Shown: one piece after another, positions 41,130 to 52,298 of the stretch
How positions within the stretch are numbered: the first letter of the stretch is position 1
Layout: the number at the start of each line of letters is the position of its first letter
Assembly (NCBI GenBank): GCA_018333655.1
Contig: JAGXTJ010000023.1
Coordinates: 1 to 64,000, forward strand
Source: Bacillota bacterium
Lineage (GTDB): Bacteria > Bacillota > UBA994
Length of the DNA stretch: 64,000 bases
Direction of reading: 5' to 3'
Translations under genes and position numbers: made by a program
Notes under the pieces: model-generated
The model's input: the letters and a program-made list of their open reading frames with translations, nothing else
Databases searched by the model: none
Told to the model about the DNA's origin: nothing

Positions 41130-42374
41130 TTGGAGGCGGTACGGAGCAAGAAAAAACGGAAGCACCGACGCTGGCGAGTTTTTAAGCGTATTCTCCTCAT
41201 GGCGTTTGTCGGCGTTCTATTGTACGGGGTTTATGGCTTGGGTAGGCTGGTCTACCAGAGGGTCTTCTTCCCTCCGGTGCGCTATGAACAAGCGCAGGCA
41301 GTAGATAGTGCCATTTTTGCGGGCGACGCTCTCATGCTGCGCGAGGAGTTAGCGCTCGTAACCGGGCGGGCTGGTGTTTTAAACATGTTAGTTGACCATG
41401 GCGCGAGAGTCCACGCGGGGCAAAGCCTATTTGAGATCGTGGATAAAAGCCTCTTGTCTTCGATTGACACAGAAATCGCCCGAGAGGCCGCAGATAGGCC
41501 AGGCGAGGCTGCTCCGGAAGCGGTCATCGTCGAGCGACGCCAGCAGCTGACCGAGGCTCTCTCTATCGTCCGCAGTCTATCCAGCGAGGTTGCCCTAAGC
41601 TTGCGCGACAATGAAACTACTGAGATGGCGCGAGCCATGCGTGAACTGAGGCGGGCTACAGAGAACGCCCGCCGTCGGCAAGATGAGTATGCGTTTGCTA
41701 CACGGTCTGAGACCCTAGAGGAGGAGCGCAGAGCTTCGCTACTAGCGCAACGTCAGCAGGCTGTCCATGTGGTAAGGGCGAACATCCCTGGCTACTTAAG
41801 TTATGCCCCAGACGAAAGGGTCGGCTCGCTTAAGGTGTCAGAATACATGTCTGTAACCATAGACATGGTTAGGCAAGAGAAAAGCGTCTTAAGGGCAAGG
41901 GCAAATGGTGAAAGAGTGCCTGCGGGGCAGGCCGTTGGTGTAGTGATTGACCCCGCTCAGGCCATGTTAATCTTTGAGGCGCCAGAAACTTTAGCTCTGC
42001 CCAAAGCGGTGGACATTGCTTTTGGCGAAACAGTGGTCATGGCAGAGGCTCTGCCGCGCATGTTAACTGGGGTAGAGGGCAAGGTCCTCGTCCCTCTGCG
42101 CCTTACAAATCCTCCCTTTGCGGCACTAGAACAGCGTACTGTAAATGTAGTGGTGCGTCCCCGCGGTGAGCCCATCAGCAGTATTCCGTCAAGTTCCTTA
42201 GTGGTTGGGGCTGAGACAGTCGTCTTTGTCAAAACGGAGAACGGTGAACACGTAGCGCGAACGGTGAGAGTCGTGGCGACAAAGGGGGATAGAACCCACG
42301 TGACGGGACTTATTCCCCTAGAGACTGTAGTAGTCAACCCAGGGCGATTGCCGCCCAAAGCGGGAACGCCATGA
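41130..42374 (+). CDS. HlyD-like membrane fusion protein
   Basis: A 414-residue protein with a very basic N terminus (KKKRKHRRWRVFKR), one membrane segment (about residues 21-42), a biotinyl-lipoyl-like hairpin (VTGRAGVLNMLVDHGARVHAGQSLFEIVD), a coiled-coil segment rich in Arg/Glu from about 125 to 215, and beta domains that end with VARTVRVVATKGDRTHVTGLIPLETVVVNPG split over strands. This is the layout of HlyD-type adaptors, although no ABC transporter is adjacent. Such proteins are found near ylmE-sepF in Clostridia. TTG 41130 has GGGGGGAG 5 bp ahead; ATG 41109 has none. ATGA overlap with ylmE. Confidence 0.75.
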   Translation: MEAVRSKKKRKHRRWRVFKRILLMAFVGVLLYGVYGLGRLVYQRVFFPPVRYEQAQAVDSAIFAGDALMLREELALVTGRAGVLNMLVDHGARVHAGQSLFEIVDKSLLSSIDTEIAREAADRPGEAAPEAVIVERRQQLTEALSIVRSLSSEVALSLRDNETTEMARAMRELRRATENARRRQDEYAFATRSETLEEERRASLLAQRQQAVHVVRANIPGYLSYAPDERVGSLKVSEYMSVTIDMVRQEKSVLRARANGERVPAGQAVGVVIDPAQAMLIFEAPETLALPKAVDIAFGETVVMAEALPRMLTGVEGKVLVPLRLTNPPFAALEQRTVNVVVRPRGEPISSIPSSSLVVGAETVVFVKTENGEHVARTVRVVATKGDRTHVTGLIPLETVVVNPGRLPPKAGTP

Positions 42375-43027
42375 GCAACACGGCGCGAGAGCTAATTGCT
42401 GCCGTACAGGCCTATCCAGGCGTCACCTTGGTCGCTGTGAGCAAGGCCGTCGGCCTGCCGGAAATTAAACTCGCTTACGAGATGGGCATTAGTAATTTTG
42501 GTGAGAATCGCGTTCAAGATGCACTTCCCAAAATAGAGCAGTGCATTTTGCCGTTAACCTGGCATTTCATTGGCCGCGTACAGACGAATAAACTGCGCAA
42601 AATAGTAGGCTCCTTTTCCTTAGTTCACTCCTTGTGCAGCCTGCGGGTGGCCGAAGAGATGAGCAAAGTGGCGCAAGCTGAGGGCAAGGTCTTCACCTGT
42701 CTTATTCAGGTCGATACTACAGACGAAGAAACAAAGCAGGGTCTCCGGCCTGACGAGGTAGGGCCGTTTATAGACTCTCTTGCTGGTATGAAAGCTGTAG
42801 CGATTAAAGGTCTAATGACGATGGGGCCAAACACCGCGGACAAAGAGATGATCAGACAGTCCTTTCGCCAAGTACGGCAGCTCTACGATGAACTAAGCCG
42901 AGAGAAATGGCCTGCTGTGGAAATGCGCCACCTATCCATGGGCATGAGCAGCGATTACCGCCTAGCTTTAGACGCAGGCTCCAATATGGTGAGAATTGGC
43001 ACGGCCATTTTTGCCAACATCAAATGA
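42371..43027 (+). CDS. ylmE: PLP homeostasis protein YggS/YlmE
   Basis: A 218-residue single-domain PLP-binding protein of the alanine racemase N-terminal fold. The PLP lysine is in TLVAVSK near residue 25; further marks are GISNFGENRVQDALPK, WHFIGRVQTNK, VHSLCSLRVAEEM, LIQVDTTDEETKQG, GLMTMGP, LSMGMSSDYRLAL and VRIGTAIF. It keeps free PLP low and binds no amino acid substrate in known cases. The gene overlaps its upstream neighbour by 4 bp and precedes sepF, the standard order. Confidence 0.95.
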   Translation: MSNTARELIAAVQAYPGVTLVAVSKAVGLPEIKLAYEMGISNFGENRVQDALPKIEQCILPLTWHFIGRVQTNKLRKIVGSFSLVHSLCSLRVAEEMSKVAQAEGKVFTCLIQVDTTDEETKQGLRPDEVGPFIDSLAGMKAVAIKGLMTMGPNTADKEMIRQSFRQVRQLYDELSREKWPAVEMRHLSMGMSSDYRLALDAGSNMVRIGTAIFANIK

Positions 43028-43044
43028 CGAAGGGAAGCGGGCTT

Positions 43045-43509
43045 ATGAGAGAAAAGTCCAGATGGAGAAAATTCCTAGATTTCTTTGGTTTCGATAGTGA
43101 CGATGACGAGGAGGAAGACACGCGGCGAGAACCACTCCTCCCCGAGGATGCTGTCAGTGATTTGCACTCCCAGCGTCGCCCGCAGCAAGTAGTCGACCTT
43201 GCCAAACGCCAGCAGATGAGGGTTGTCGTCGTGCAGCCGAGTAGTTTTGATGATGTGCCCAATATTGTTGAGCATGTCAAGGCACGCCGCCCGGTAATCA
43301 TCAACCTCGACATTTGCGATCAAAAGGGGCGGCAGCGCATCCTGGACTTCATGTCGGGAGCGACTTATGGCAGCGGCGGTCGCATGCAAAAGATTAGCGA
43401 GGCAATTTTTCTTTCCGCGCCCTCAACTGTGCAGATTGACAACATCACGGGTGAAATTTATGACGACGGACTGGCAAGTCATCGACCCAGTCAGAAAAAA
43501 GGCAATTGA
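43045..43509 (+). CDS. sepF: Cell division protein SepF
   Basis: A 154-residue FtsZ-bundling membrane anchor. An amphipathic N-terminal helix (SRWRKFLDFFGF) is followed by an acidic linker (DSDDDEEED) and the SepF core (VVVVQPSSFDDVPNIVEHVKARRPVIINL split, then DQKGRQRILDFMSGATYGSGG and SEAIFLSAPSTVQI). ATG 43045 follows AAGGGAAGCGGG; ATG 43024 overlaps ylmE and is a weaker alternative. Confidence 0.95.
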   Translation: MREKSRWRKFLDFFGFDSDDDEEEDTRREPLLPEDAVSDLHSQRRPQQVVDLAKRQQMRVVVVQPSSFDDVPNIVEHVKARRPVIINLDICDQKGRQRILDFMSGATYGSGGRMQKISEAIFLSAPSTVQIDNITGEIYDDGLASHRPSQKKGN

Positions 43510-43545
43510 TAAAGGACTGCATAACAACTAAGGGGGACTGAGTTT

Positions 43546-44007
43546 ATGCCATTAAAGCCTCAAGATATCAGCAAGAAAGAGTTTAAGAAGGCGATTCGTG
43601 GTTACAACGTCGAAGAGGTAGATGATTTTCTCGATCAATTTACCCGCGATTACGAGGCTACTTTGCGCGAACTTGCTACGCAGCGCGAGCAAGTACAAAA
43701 GGTAGAGGATAAACTTAGCCATTACTACAAACTTGAACAGACCCTCCACGGGGCCTTGATGGTGGCACAAGAGACAGCCGAAGAGGTTAAGAACTCGGCC
43801 CGCAAAGAGGCGCAGCTTATTGTTAAAGAGGCGGAAGTTCGTGCGGAAAGAATGGTTGAAGAAGCCATCTCCAAGTCACGTAAAATGGCCTCTGAGTACA
43901 CTGAAGTACAAAAACAGTCCGAGATTTTTCGGGGCAGGCTCCGGGCACTGCTACAAGCACAGCTAGAGATGCTCGGTTCTACAGATTGGGATAAACTCTC
44001 GCAGTAG
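43546..44007 (+). CDS. divIVA: DivIVA family polar protein
   Basis: A 153-residue coiled-coil protein that recognises curved membrane at septa and poles. The N-terminal lipid-binding domain is KPQDISKKEFKKAIRGYNVEEVDDFLDQF (in two halves), followed by heptad coiled coils from about 30 to 145. In Bacillus, DivIVA positions MinCD and anchors the chromosome origin at the spore pole. GGGGGA precedes ATG 43546. The ylmH and ylmG genes usually near sepF are absent. Confidence 0.94.
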   Translation: MPLKPQDISKKEFKKAIRGYNVEEVDDFLDQFTRDYEATLRELATQREQVQKVEDKLSHYYKLEQTLHGALMVAQETAEEVKNSARKEAQLIVKEAEVRAERMVEEAISKSRKMASEYTEVQKQSEIFRGRLRALLQAQLEMLGSTDWDKLSQ

Positions 44008-44076
44008 AAAGCCCGACTGCATGGTCGTTCTTGGTGAGGGGCACATTAGCCTTAGACCAAGGGAGGCGATGCAGCC

Positions 44077-44367
44077 ATGGACCGTAAGGTCGATACAACG
44101 CGCGAGCGCAAATTTGCGGCGTTCTGCGACTATTTAGAGCGGATACGATTTAACGATTATGTGGACATGACCAACAATCCGTGGCGACTTCTGTGGGTCA
44201 ACTTTATCGCGGGGGCCGCGCGCGGCGTGGGCTTCGCGTTTGGCGGCAGCTTGCTGGCGGCCTTCTTGGTCTACTTGTTATCGCAAATCGCCATATTGAA
44301 CCTGCCACTCATCAGTGAGTTCATTGCTGAGATAGTCCGCTTGGTAAGTAAAAATTTAGAGCCTTAG
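44077..44367 (+). CDS. DUF5665 family membrane protein
   Basis: A 96-residue protein with a charged N-terminal half (FAAFCDYLERIRFNDYVDMTNNPWRLLWVNF split) and a glycine-rich membrane segment around residues 48-75 (GAARGVGFAFGGSLLAAFLV). It fits DUF5665, small proteins encoded near lspA in many Clostridia. Function unknown. GGGAGGCG precedes ATG 44077. An imperfect stem of CTTGGT (44030) with ACCAAG (44056) lies in its leader. Confidence 0.75.
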   Translation: MDRKVDTTRERKFAAFCDYLERIRFNDYVDMTNNPWRLLWVNFIAGAARGVGFAFGGSLLAAFLVYLLSQIAILNLPLISEFIAEIVRLVSKNLEP

Positions 44368-44401
44368 CTTGTACATAAGAGAATTTTGCGGAGGTCACTT
44401 C

Positions 44402-44838
44402 TTGATAGCTGCCTTTTTGTTGTCGCTCGGAATCCTGCTACTCGACCAAGTGAGCAAGCACTTGGTCGTCTTAAATTTGTCCTACGGCGAATCTCTGCCT
44501 ATCTGGCCTGGGTTCTTGGCCTTGACGCATGTGCATAATTTCGGAGCCGCCTTTGGGCTTTTTGCTGGACAGCGTTGGCTCTTCTTTGTGGCGGTTTTCG
44601 TAACCATGGCCGTGTTATTCATGTGGCGCAAAGACATCCTGCGGGCAGGACCCTTGGCATTGTGGTCCTGTGCGCTGCTTTTAGGTGGTGCCCTAGGTAA
44701 CTTCCTCGACCGCCTCAGGCTAGGTTTTGTCGTCGATTTCATTGATCTTGGGTTCTGGCCGGTCTTTAATGTGGCTGACTCGGCCATAGTAGTGGGCGCT
44801 CTTACGCTTGCCATTGTAACCATACGGGCGGAATTTAA

Positions 44839-44842
<4 letters not shown>
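44402..44842 (+). CDS. lspA: Lipoprotein signal peptidase (signal peptidase II)
   Basis: A 146-residue membrane aspartic protease that removes prolipoprotein signal peptides after Lgt has acted. Four membrane segments; LLLDQVSKHLVV, HVHNFGAAFGLF, GGALGNFLDRLRLGFVVDFID (catalytic Asp) and FNVADSAIVVG (second catalytic Asp) are in family order. TTG 44402 has GGAGG 7 bp ahead; TTG 44369 would add 11 residues without a site. ATGA overlap with rluD. Confidence 0.95.
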
Positions 44843-48048
<3,206 letters not shown>

Positions 48049-48137
48049 GCATAGACCTCCTTTCGACTCTCTTATCTTAACCTGTTCATTTTCTGCGCAC
48101 AAGGTACATAGAGTTAAGAGGTAAAGGGGGTTATCAT

Positions 48138-50783
48138 GTGCCTCGCCAGAGTAGCTATCATTGTTTGGAGTACGAGGAAGTCTTGCTCCGCTTGCGCTCG
48201 CGCCTAGAGGGGCTAGACATGCATGAAGCGGCTTCGCGGCTGAAAGCATATGGGCTGAACCGTCTCGCCGCTAAAAAGCGGCCAAGCCTTATCATTATGT
48301 ACTTCGCACAGTTTAAAGACCTTATGACGGTCATCTTGCTGGCGGCCACCCTTGTCTCGGGGTTGCTCGGGGAATACGCCGATGCCATAACTATCATCGC
48401 GATAGTCCTGCTTAACTCAGGTCTTGGGTTGTTTCATGAGCTTAGGGCGGAGAAAGCTCTTTTAGCACTGCGCAAGCTAGAAGTCCCCATGGCCACAGTA
48501 CGTCGCCAAGGGCAGGAGCAAGCCATTCCGGGCGAGAACCTGGTGCCTGGTGATATCGTGGTGCTAAAGGCAGGCGATAGGGTCCCTGCAGACATTAGGC
48601 TGGGGCAGGCTTACTCCTGTGAGATAGACGAAGCCAGTCTTACGGGTGAATCTGTGCCTGTGCGCAAGGTGGCCAGGGCTATGCTTGCTGAGGCTCCGCT
48701 TTCTGAGCGGCATTCCTCTGCTCACTTCGGAACCTTAGTGACGAAAGGATACGCCATAGGAGTCGTTACGGCGACAGGCATGAGCACGGAAGTAGGTCGC
48801 GTTGCCGCGCACCTTGAAGTAGAAGAAAAGCCTACACCACTGCAAATCAAATTCCGACAATTGGGTACCTACCTTGTCGTGGCCTGCCTCGCAGTCTGCG
48901 CTCTAGTAGTTGTGCTAGGGGTGATGCGCGATGAGCCCCTGCATCGCATGTTCCTCGCGGGGGTAAGTCTAGCTGTTGCCGCCATCCCGGAAGGGCTCTC
49001 GACACTAGTGACCATCGTACTGGCACTAGGCGTTCATCGCATTGCCAAAGTAAACGCGGTGGTGCGACGCCTGCCGGCCGTGGAGACTATGGGCAGTACG
49101 ACCGTGATTTGTTCTGACAAGACAGGAACTCTCACTCTAAACAAGATGACGGTGAGAGAAGTGTTAGCGGGCGGAACATTGTACAACCTCGCCAGCCTAG
49201 AGCAACAGCTAGCAGTGAGATTAGATTCGCCCCTGTGGCTGGCCTTAAAGATTGGCTCCCTCTGTAGTACCAGCAAGCTCATACCAGGTGATCCACCCAC
49301 TGTGGTGGGCGACCCCACCGAAGGGGCCATACTAATGGCCGCAGCCCGGGCTAAAGTGATACCCAAGGAGTCAGTGCGTAGCACCCTGCCTTTTTGCGCG
49401 GAACGAAAAGCCATGAGTGTCATTGTCAGCGACTTGGGTGCGAAAAATTGGGTCTACACTAAGGGCGCGCCAGAAAGCATATTACGCATGTGTAGTTACG
49501 TGGTAGAGGGTGAAAAGCGCCTTAGAATAGAGAGCTCGCACAAGGAAGCCCTAGAGCGTCGCCAAGCGGAGTTTGCCGCGCGGGGTCTTAGGGTGCTTGC
49601 CGTAGCTTATCGTGAGTATAGTGGGCCACTACAGAATGAGAATGTGCGAGAACTAGAGAGCAACCTCACCTTCGTAGGACTGATTGCCATGCATGACCCC
49701 CCCCGACCAGAAGTCTTACCGGCGATCAAACTCTGCCGCTTAGCCGGTATTCGAGTCATTATGATAACTGGCGATCATGCCTTAACAGCTTTGGCTATTG
49801 CAGAGGAAATTGGGCTGCCCCATGCGCGGGGCGAGGTGGTAGCAGGCGCACAGATTGACGCCATGACTGATGCCGAGCTCTGGGAAGCAGTCATGCATGC
49901 CAATGTCTTCGCGCGAGTATCGCCTCTTTGTAAGTTGCGCATTGTGAAAACGCTGCAGCGGCAGGGTCATATTGTGGCCATGACGGGTGACGGTATCAAC
50001 GACGCCCCCGCCCTGCGCGAGGCTGACATCGGCATTAGCATGGGGCTGTGCGGCACCGAGGTAGCCCGCGAAGCGTCGCAACTGGTACTACAGGATGACA
50101 ACTTTGCCACTATTGTCAAGGCCATGCAAGAAGGGCGTGGAATTTACGATAATATCCGCAAGTTCCTCCGCTACCTGCTGACCTGCAATGTGGGGGAGTT
50201 AGTGTCGGTCGTTTTTACCATGGCCATAGGCCTGCCCATACCGCTACAGCCTATGCAAATACTTTGGATTAACTTGGTGACGGATGGGCTGCCTGCCTTA
50301 GCTCTCGGAGTCGACACGACGGATAAGAACATTATGCTGCGGCCACCCCGGCCCAAGGATGAAGGCGTCTTCGGCAGGGGGCTCTGGCGCAAAATAGTGG
50401 CGCGCGGTCTTCTCATCGGCCTGTCGACCTTTTTTGTCTTTGCCATAGGTCTCTTCGCCACCAATAGCCTCGAGGCCTCCCAGACCATGGCCTTTGCCAC
50501 CTTGGTGATGTGCCAGCTACTGCATGTCTTTGACTGTCGTTCGGAAACTGTTGGTATCGCCGAAAAAGGAATCACCACCAATCCCTTTCTTCTAGTTTCG
50601 GTGGGCCTCTCGGTGGCGCTCCTGATGTTGTCCATCTACTTTCCTCCCCTCAGTAAGGCCCTAGGAAATGTGCCCTTGTGGCGGGGAGAGTGGGCGATAG
50701 TTCTTTTAGCTGCCGGATGCCCCACCGTCTTTATTGGTCTACGCCGGCTCCTCCTGTATCGGACAGGGAGGAAACGCCCTTGA
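48138..50783 (+). CDS. Calcium-type P-type ATPase (P2A-like)
   Basis: An 881-residue cation pump. It has the N-terminal actuator region (LEGLDMHEAASRLKAYGLNRL), TGES in DEASLTGESVPV near residue 168, the ion-site segment AAIPEGLSTLVTI, the phosphorylation site SDKTGTL with Asp near 327, KGAPE (nucleotide domain), TGDH and GDGINDAPALREADIGISMG, and a C-terminal block of six membrane segments with LWINLVTDGLPALALG. This pattern fits Ca2+ export pumps of SERCA type, though Mn2+ is possible. GTG 48138 lies 7 bp after AAAGGGGG. It stands alone between rqcH and yicC. Confidence 0.92.
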   Translation: MPRQSSYHCLEYEEVLLRLRSRLEGLDMHEAASRLKAYGLNRLAAKKRPSLIIMYFAQFKDLMTVILLAATLVSGLLGEYADAITIIAIVLLNSGLGLFHELRAEKALLALRKLEVPMATVRRQGQEQAIPGENLVPGDIVVLKAGDRVPADIRLGQAYSCEIDEASLTGESVPVRKVARAMLAEAPLSERHSSAHFGTLVTKGYAIGVVTATGMSTEVGRVAAHLEVEEKPTPLQIKFRQLGTYLVVACLAVCALVVVLGVMRDEPLHRMFLAGVSLAVAAIPEGLSTLVTIVLALGVHRIAKVNAVVRRLPAVETMGSTTVICSDKTGTLTLNKMTVREVLAGGTLYNLASLEQQLAVRLDSPLWLALKIGSLCSTSKLIPGDPPTVVGDPTEGAILMAAARAKVIPKESVRSTLPFCAERKAMSVIVSDLGAKNWVYTKGAPESILRMCSYVVEGEKRLRIESSHKEALERRQAEFAARGLRVLAVAYREYSGPLQNENVRELESNLTFVGLIAMHDPPRPEVLPAIKLCRLAGIRVIMITGDHALTALAIAEEIGLPHARGEVVAGAQIDAMTDAELWEAVMHANVFARVSPLCKLRIVKTLQRQGHIVAMTGDGINDAPALREADIGISMGLCGTEVAREASQLVLQDDNFATIVKAMQEGRGIYDNIRKFLRYLLTCNVGELVSVVFTMAIGLPIPLQPMQILWINLVTDGLPALALGVDTTDKNIMLRPPRPKDEGVFGRGLWRKIVARGLLIGLSTFFVFAIGLFATNSLEASQTMAFATLVMCQLLHVFDCRSETVGIAEKGITTNPFLLVSVGLSVALLMLSIYFPPLSKALGNVPLWRGEWAIVLLAAGCPTVFIGLRRLLLYRTGRKRP

Positions 50784-50807
50784 TATTCTAGGCGGAGAAG
50801 GTATACT
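50780..50807 (+). promoter_or_regulatory. Candidate sigma-A promoter of the yicC-remA-rpoZ unit
   Basis: TTGATA (50780-50785), a 16-bp spacer and TATACT (50802-50807) are each one or two bases from the sigma-A consensus. The -35 overlaps the stop codon of the upstream ATPase gene; yicC starts about 30 bp after the expected start point. Confidence 0.6.
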
Positions 50808-50845
50808 ATACAGAGAAGCACATGCAAGAACCGCCGGAGGTTGTG

Positions 50846-51727
50846 ATGAGTATACGCAGTATGACTGGCTTTGGTCGCAGTAGTGGCCTCACCCAATTCG
50901 GGCAGGTCACGGTCGAGGTAAAGAGCGTCAATCACCGCTACCTTGACCTTTCCCCCCGTATCGCCAGGGAGCTTGCTTTCTTGGAAGAGGACATAAAGGC
51001 TGTTCTGCGGGAATTTGTGACTCGGGGCCGTGTTGACGTCACTGTGAAACTGGCCGCGAAGACACAGATGAACAGAGGGGCGAGCTTTAATTTAGAGCAA
51101 ATGGCCGAGTACCGCCACAAGCTGCTCGAAATAGCAGAACGGTTTTCGCTACGGCCAGAGGTGACCCTAGAACAGCTCTTAGCGCTGCCTGGTGTAGTCA
51201 TCGAGCCAGAGCCCCTGGCCGATAGCGGCGAAACCGGTGAAGAGATTAAGCGCCTGGTCAGACAGGCAGCACAGGCGCTTTGTGATTCGCGCACTCTAGA
51301 GGGCGAACGGCTTGCTGCCGACATCAGTATGCGCGTCGCAGAGATCACAAACTGGGTTCTGCATATACATGACCGTTCTTTATCGTCCGTAGAGGTGTAT
51401 CGCCAGCGGTTGCACGACAATATTAAGCGACTGGCCAGTGATGTTTTGGTCGACCCGAGTAGACTAGAAGTAGAGGTGGCCCTCTTTGCTGAACGTGCCA
51501 GCATCACTGAGGAAGTGGTGCGACTTCGTGCGCATCTTCTAAATTTTCATAGTTTCTTAGCCTCAAAACAGGCCATCGGCCGTAAGATGGACTTTTATCT
51601 GCAGGAAATGAATAGAGAAGTAAATACTATTGGCAGTAAATCAGCCGACGTTGCCATCAGTCAGCTCGTTGTTGACATTAAGAGCGAACTAGAGAAGGTG
51701 CGGGAGCAAGTACAGAATCTAGAATGA
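50846..51727 (+). CDS. yicC: YicC family endoribonuclease-like protein
   Basis: A 293-residue YicC/YloC protein: MSIRSMTGFGRSS at the start, QVTVEVKSVNHRYLDLSPRIAREL, LALPGV, and a C-terminal DUF1732 domain with LDNIKRLASDVLVDPSRLEVEVALFAERASITEEVVRLRAHL (in parts) and KMDFYLQEMNREVNTIGSKS. E. coli YicC is an endoribonuclease acting on RNA hairpins. CGGAGG 5 bp ahead fixes ATG 50846. First gene of a unit leading to remA. Confidence 0.94.
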   Translation: MSIRSMTGFGRSSGLTQFGQVTVEVKSVNHRYLDLSPRIARELAFLEEDIKAVLREFVTRGRVDVTVKLAAKTQMNRGASFNLEQMAEYRHKLLEIAERFSLRPEVTLEQLLALPGVVIEPEPLADSGETGEEIKRLVRQAAQALCDSRTLEGERLAADISMRVAEITNWVLHIHDRSLSSVEVYRQRLHDNIKRLASDVLVDPSRLEVEVALFAERASITEEVVRLRAHLLNFHSFLASKQAIGRKMDFYLQEMNREVNTIGSKSADVAISQLVVDIKSELEKVREQVQNLE

Positions 51728-51751
51728 TCCACAGGCGAAGGGAGTATGCAC

Positions 51752-52051
51752 ATGGAAATGCGTCTTGTAAATATTGGTTTTGGCAATATCGTCTCCGCAA
51801 ATCGTATAGTAGCTATTGTCAGCCCAGAATCGGCCCCCATTAAACGCATCATTCAAGAGGCCAGAGACCGTGCCATGCTGGTCGATGCTACTTATGGCCG
51901 ACGCACTCGCGCCGTAATTATCACCGACAGCGGTCACGTCATCCTCTCGGCCGTGCAGCCCGAGACCGTAGCGCATCGCCTAGTCGGAAAAGACCATAAA
52001 TTTGAGCCAGAACCTGAGGACAAAGAAGAGAAGTTAGAACTAGACCAGTAG
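51752..52051 (+). CDS. remA: Extracellular matrix regulator RemA (DUF370)
   Basis: A 99-residue DNA-binding protein of the RemA family: [30 protein letters not shown] (in parts), [30 protein letters not shown]. In B. subtilis RemA forms octameric rings and activates biofilm matrix and osmoprotection genes. The acidic 20-residue tail ([12 protein letters not shown]) is extra. Of ATG 51746, 51752 and 51758, the second is 7 bp behind AAGGGAG. Guanylate kinase, normally next, is missing. Confidence 0.95.
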   Translation: MEMRLVNIGFGNIVSANRIVAIVSPESAPIKRIIQEARDRAMLVDATYGRRTRAVIITDSGHVILSAVQPETVAHRLVGKDHKFEPEPEDKEEKLELDQ

Positions 52052-52064
52052 GGGGAAAGTACCA

Positions 52065-52262
52065 ATGATGATTTGGCCTTCAGTAGATAAGCTCCTTAAG
52101 AGAGTAGATAGCAAGTATACCTTGGTCATTGCGGCCTCGAAGCGTGCACGTGAGTTAGCGCAGAATACCAAGTACAATGCTGGCAAGCCCGTGACTGTGG
52201 CCTTGCAAGAGATCGACCAAGGTATTATTACTTACTTGCGATTAAAACAGGGGGAAAAGTAG
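52065..52262 (+). CDS. rpoZ: RNA polymerase omega subunit
   Basis: A 65-residue subunit that helps fold the beta-prime chain. PSVDKLLKRVDSKYTLVIAASKRARELA and KPVTVALQEIDQGII are the conserved parts (shown shortened here). GGGGGAAAG precedes ATG 52065. A terminator follows directly. Confidence 0.93.
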   Translation: MMIWPSVDKLLKRVDSKYTLVIAASKRARELAQNTKYNAGKPVTVALQEIDQGIITYLRLKQGEK

Positions 52263-52288
52263 CATGGCAGAGGTCATGCTCTTTTTTT
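52261..52288 (+). terminator. Rho-independent terminator after rpoZ
   Basis: AGCATG (52261-52266) pairs with CATGCT (52275-52280) and is followed by C and seven T. It starts inside the rpoZ stop codon and ends 10 bp before priA. Confidence 0.75.
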
Positions 52289-52298
52289 AAGTCGACTG

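Noticed and set aside
48049-48137. Strong divergent promoters between rqcH and the Ca2+-ATPase gene
   Set aside because: Only a weak minus-strand match (TTGTGC, 17 bp, TAAGAT) was seen and nothing clear on the plus strand.
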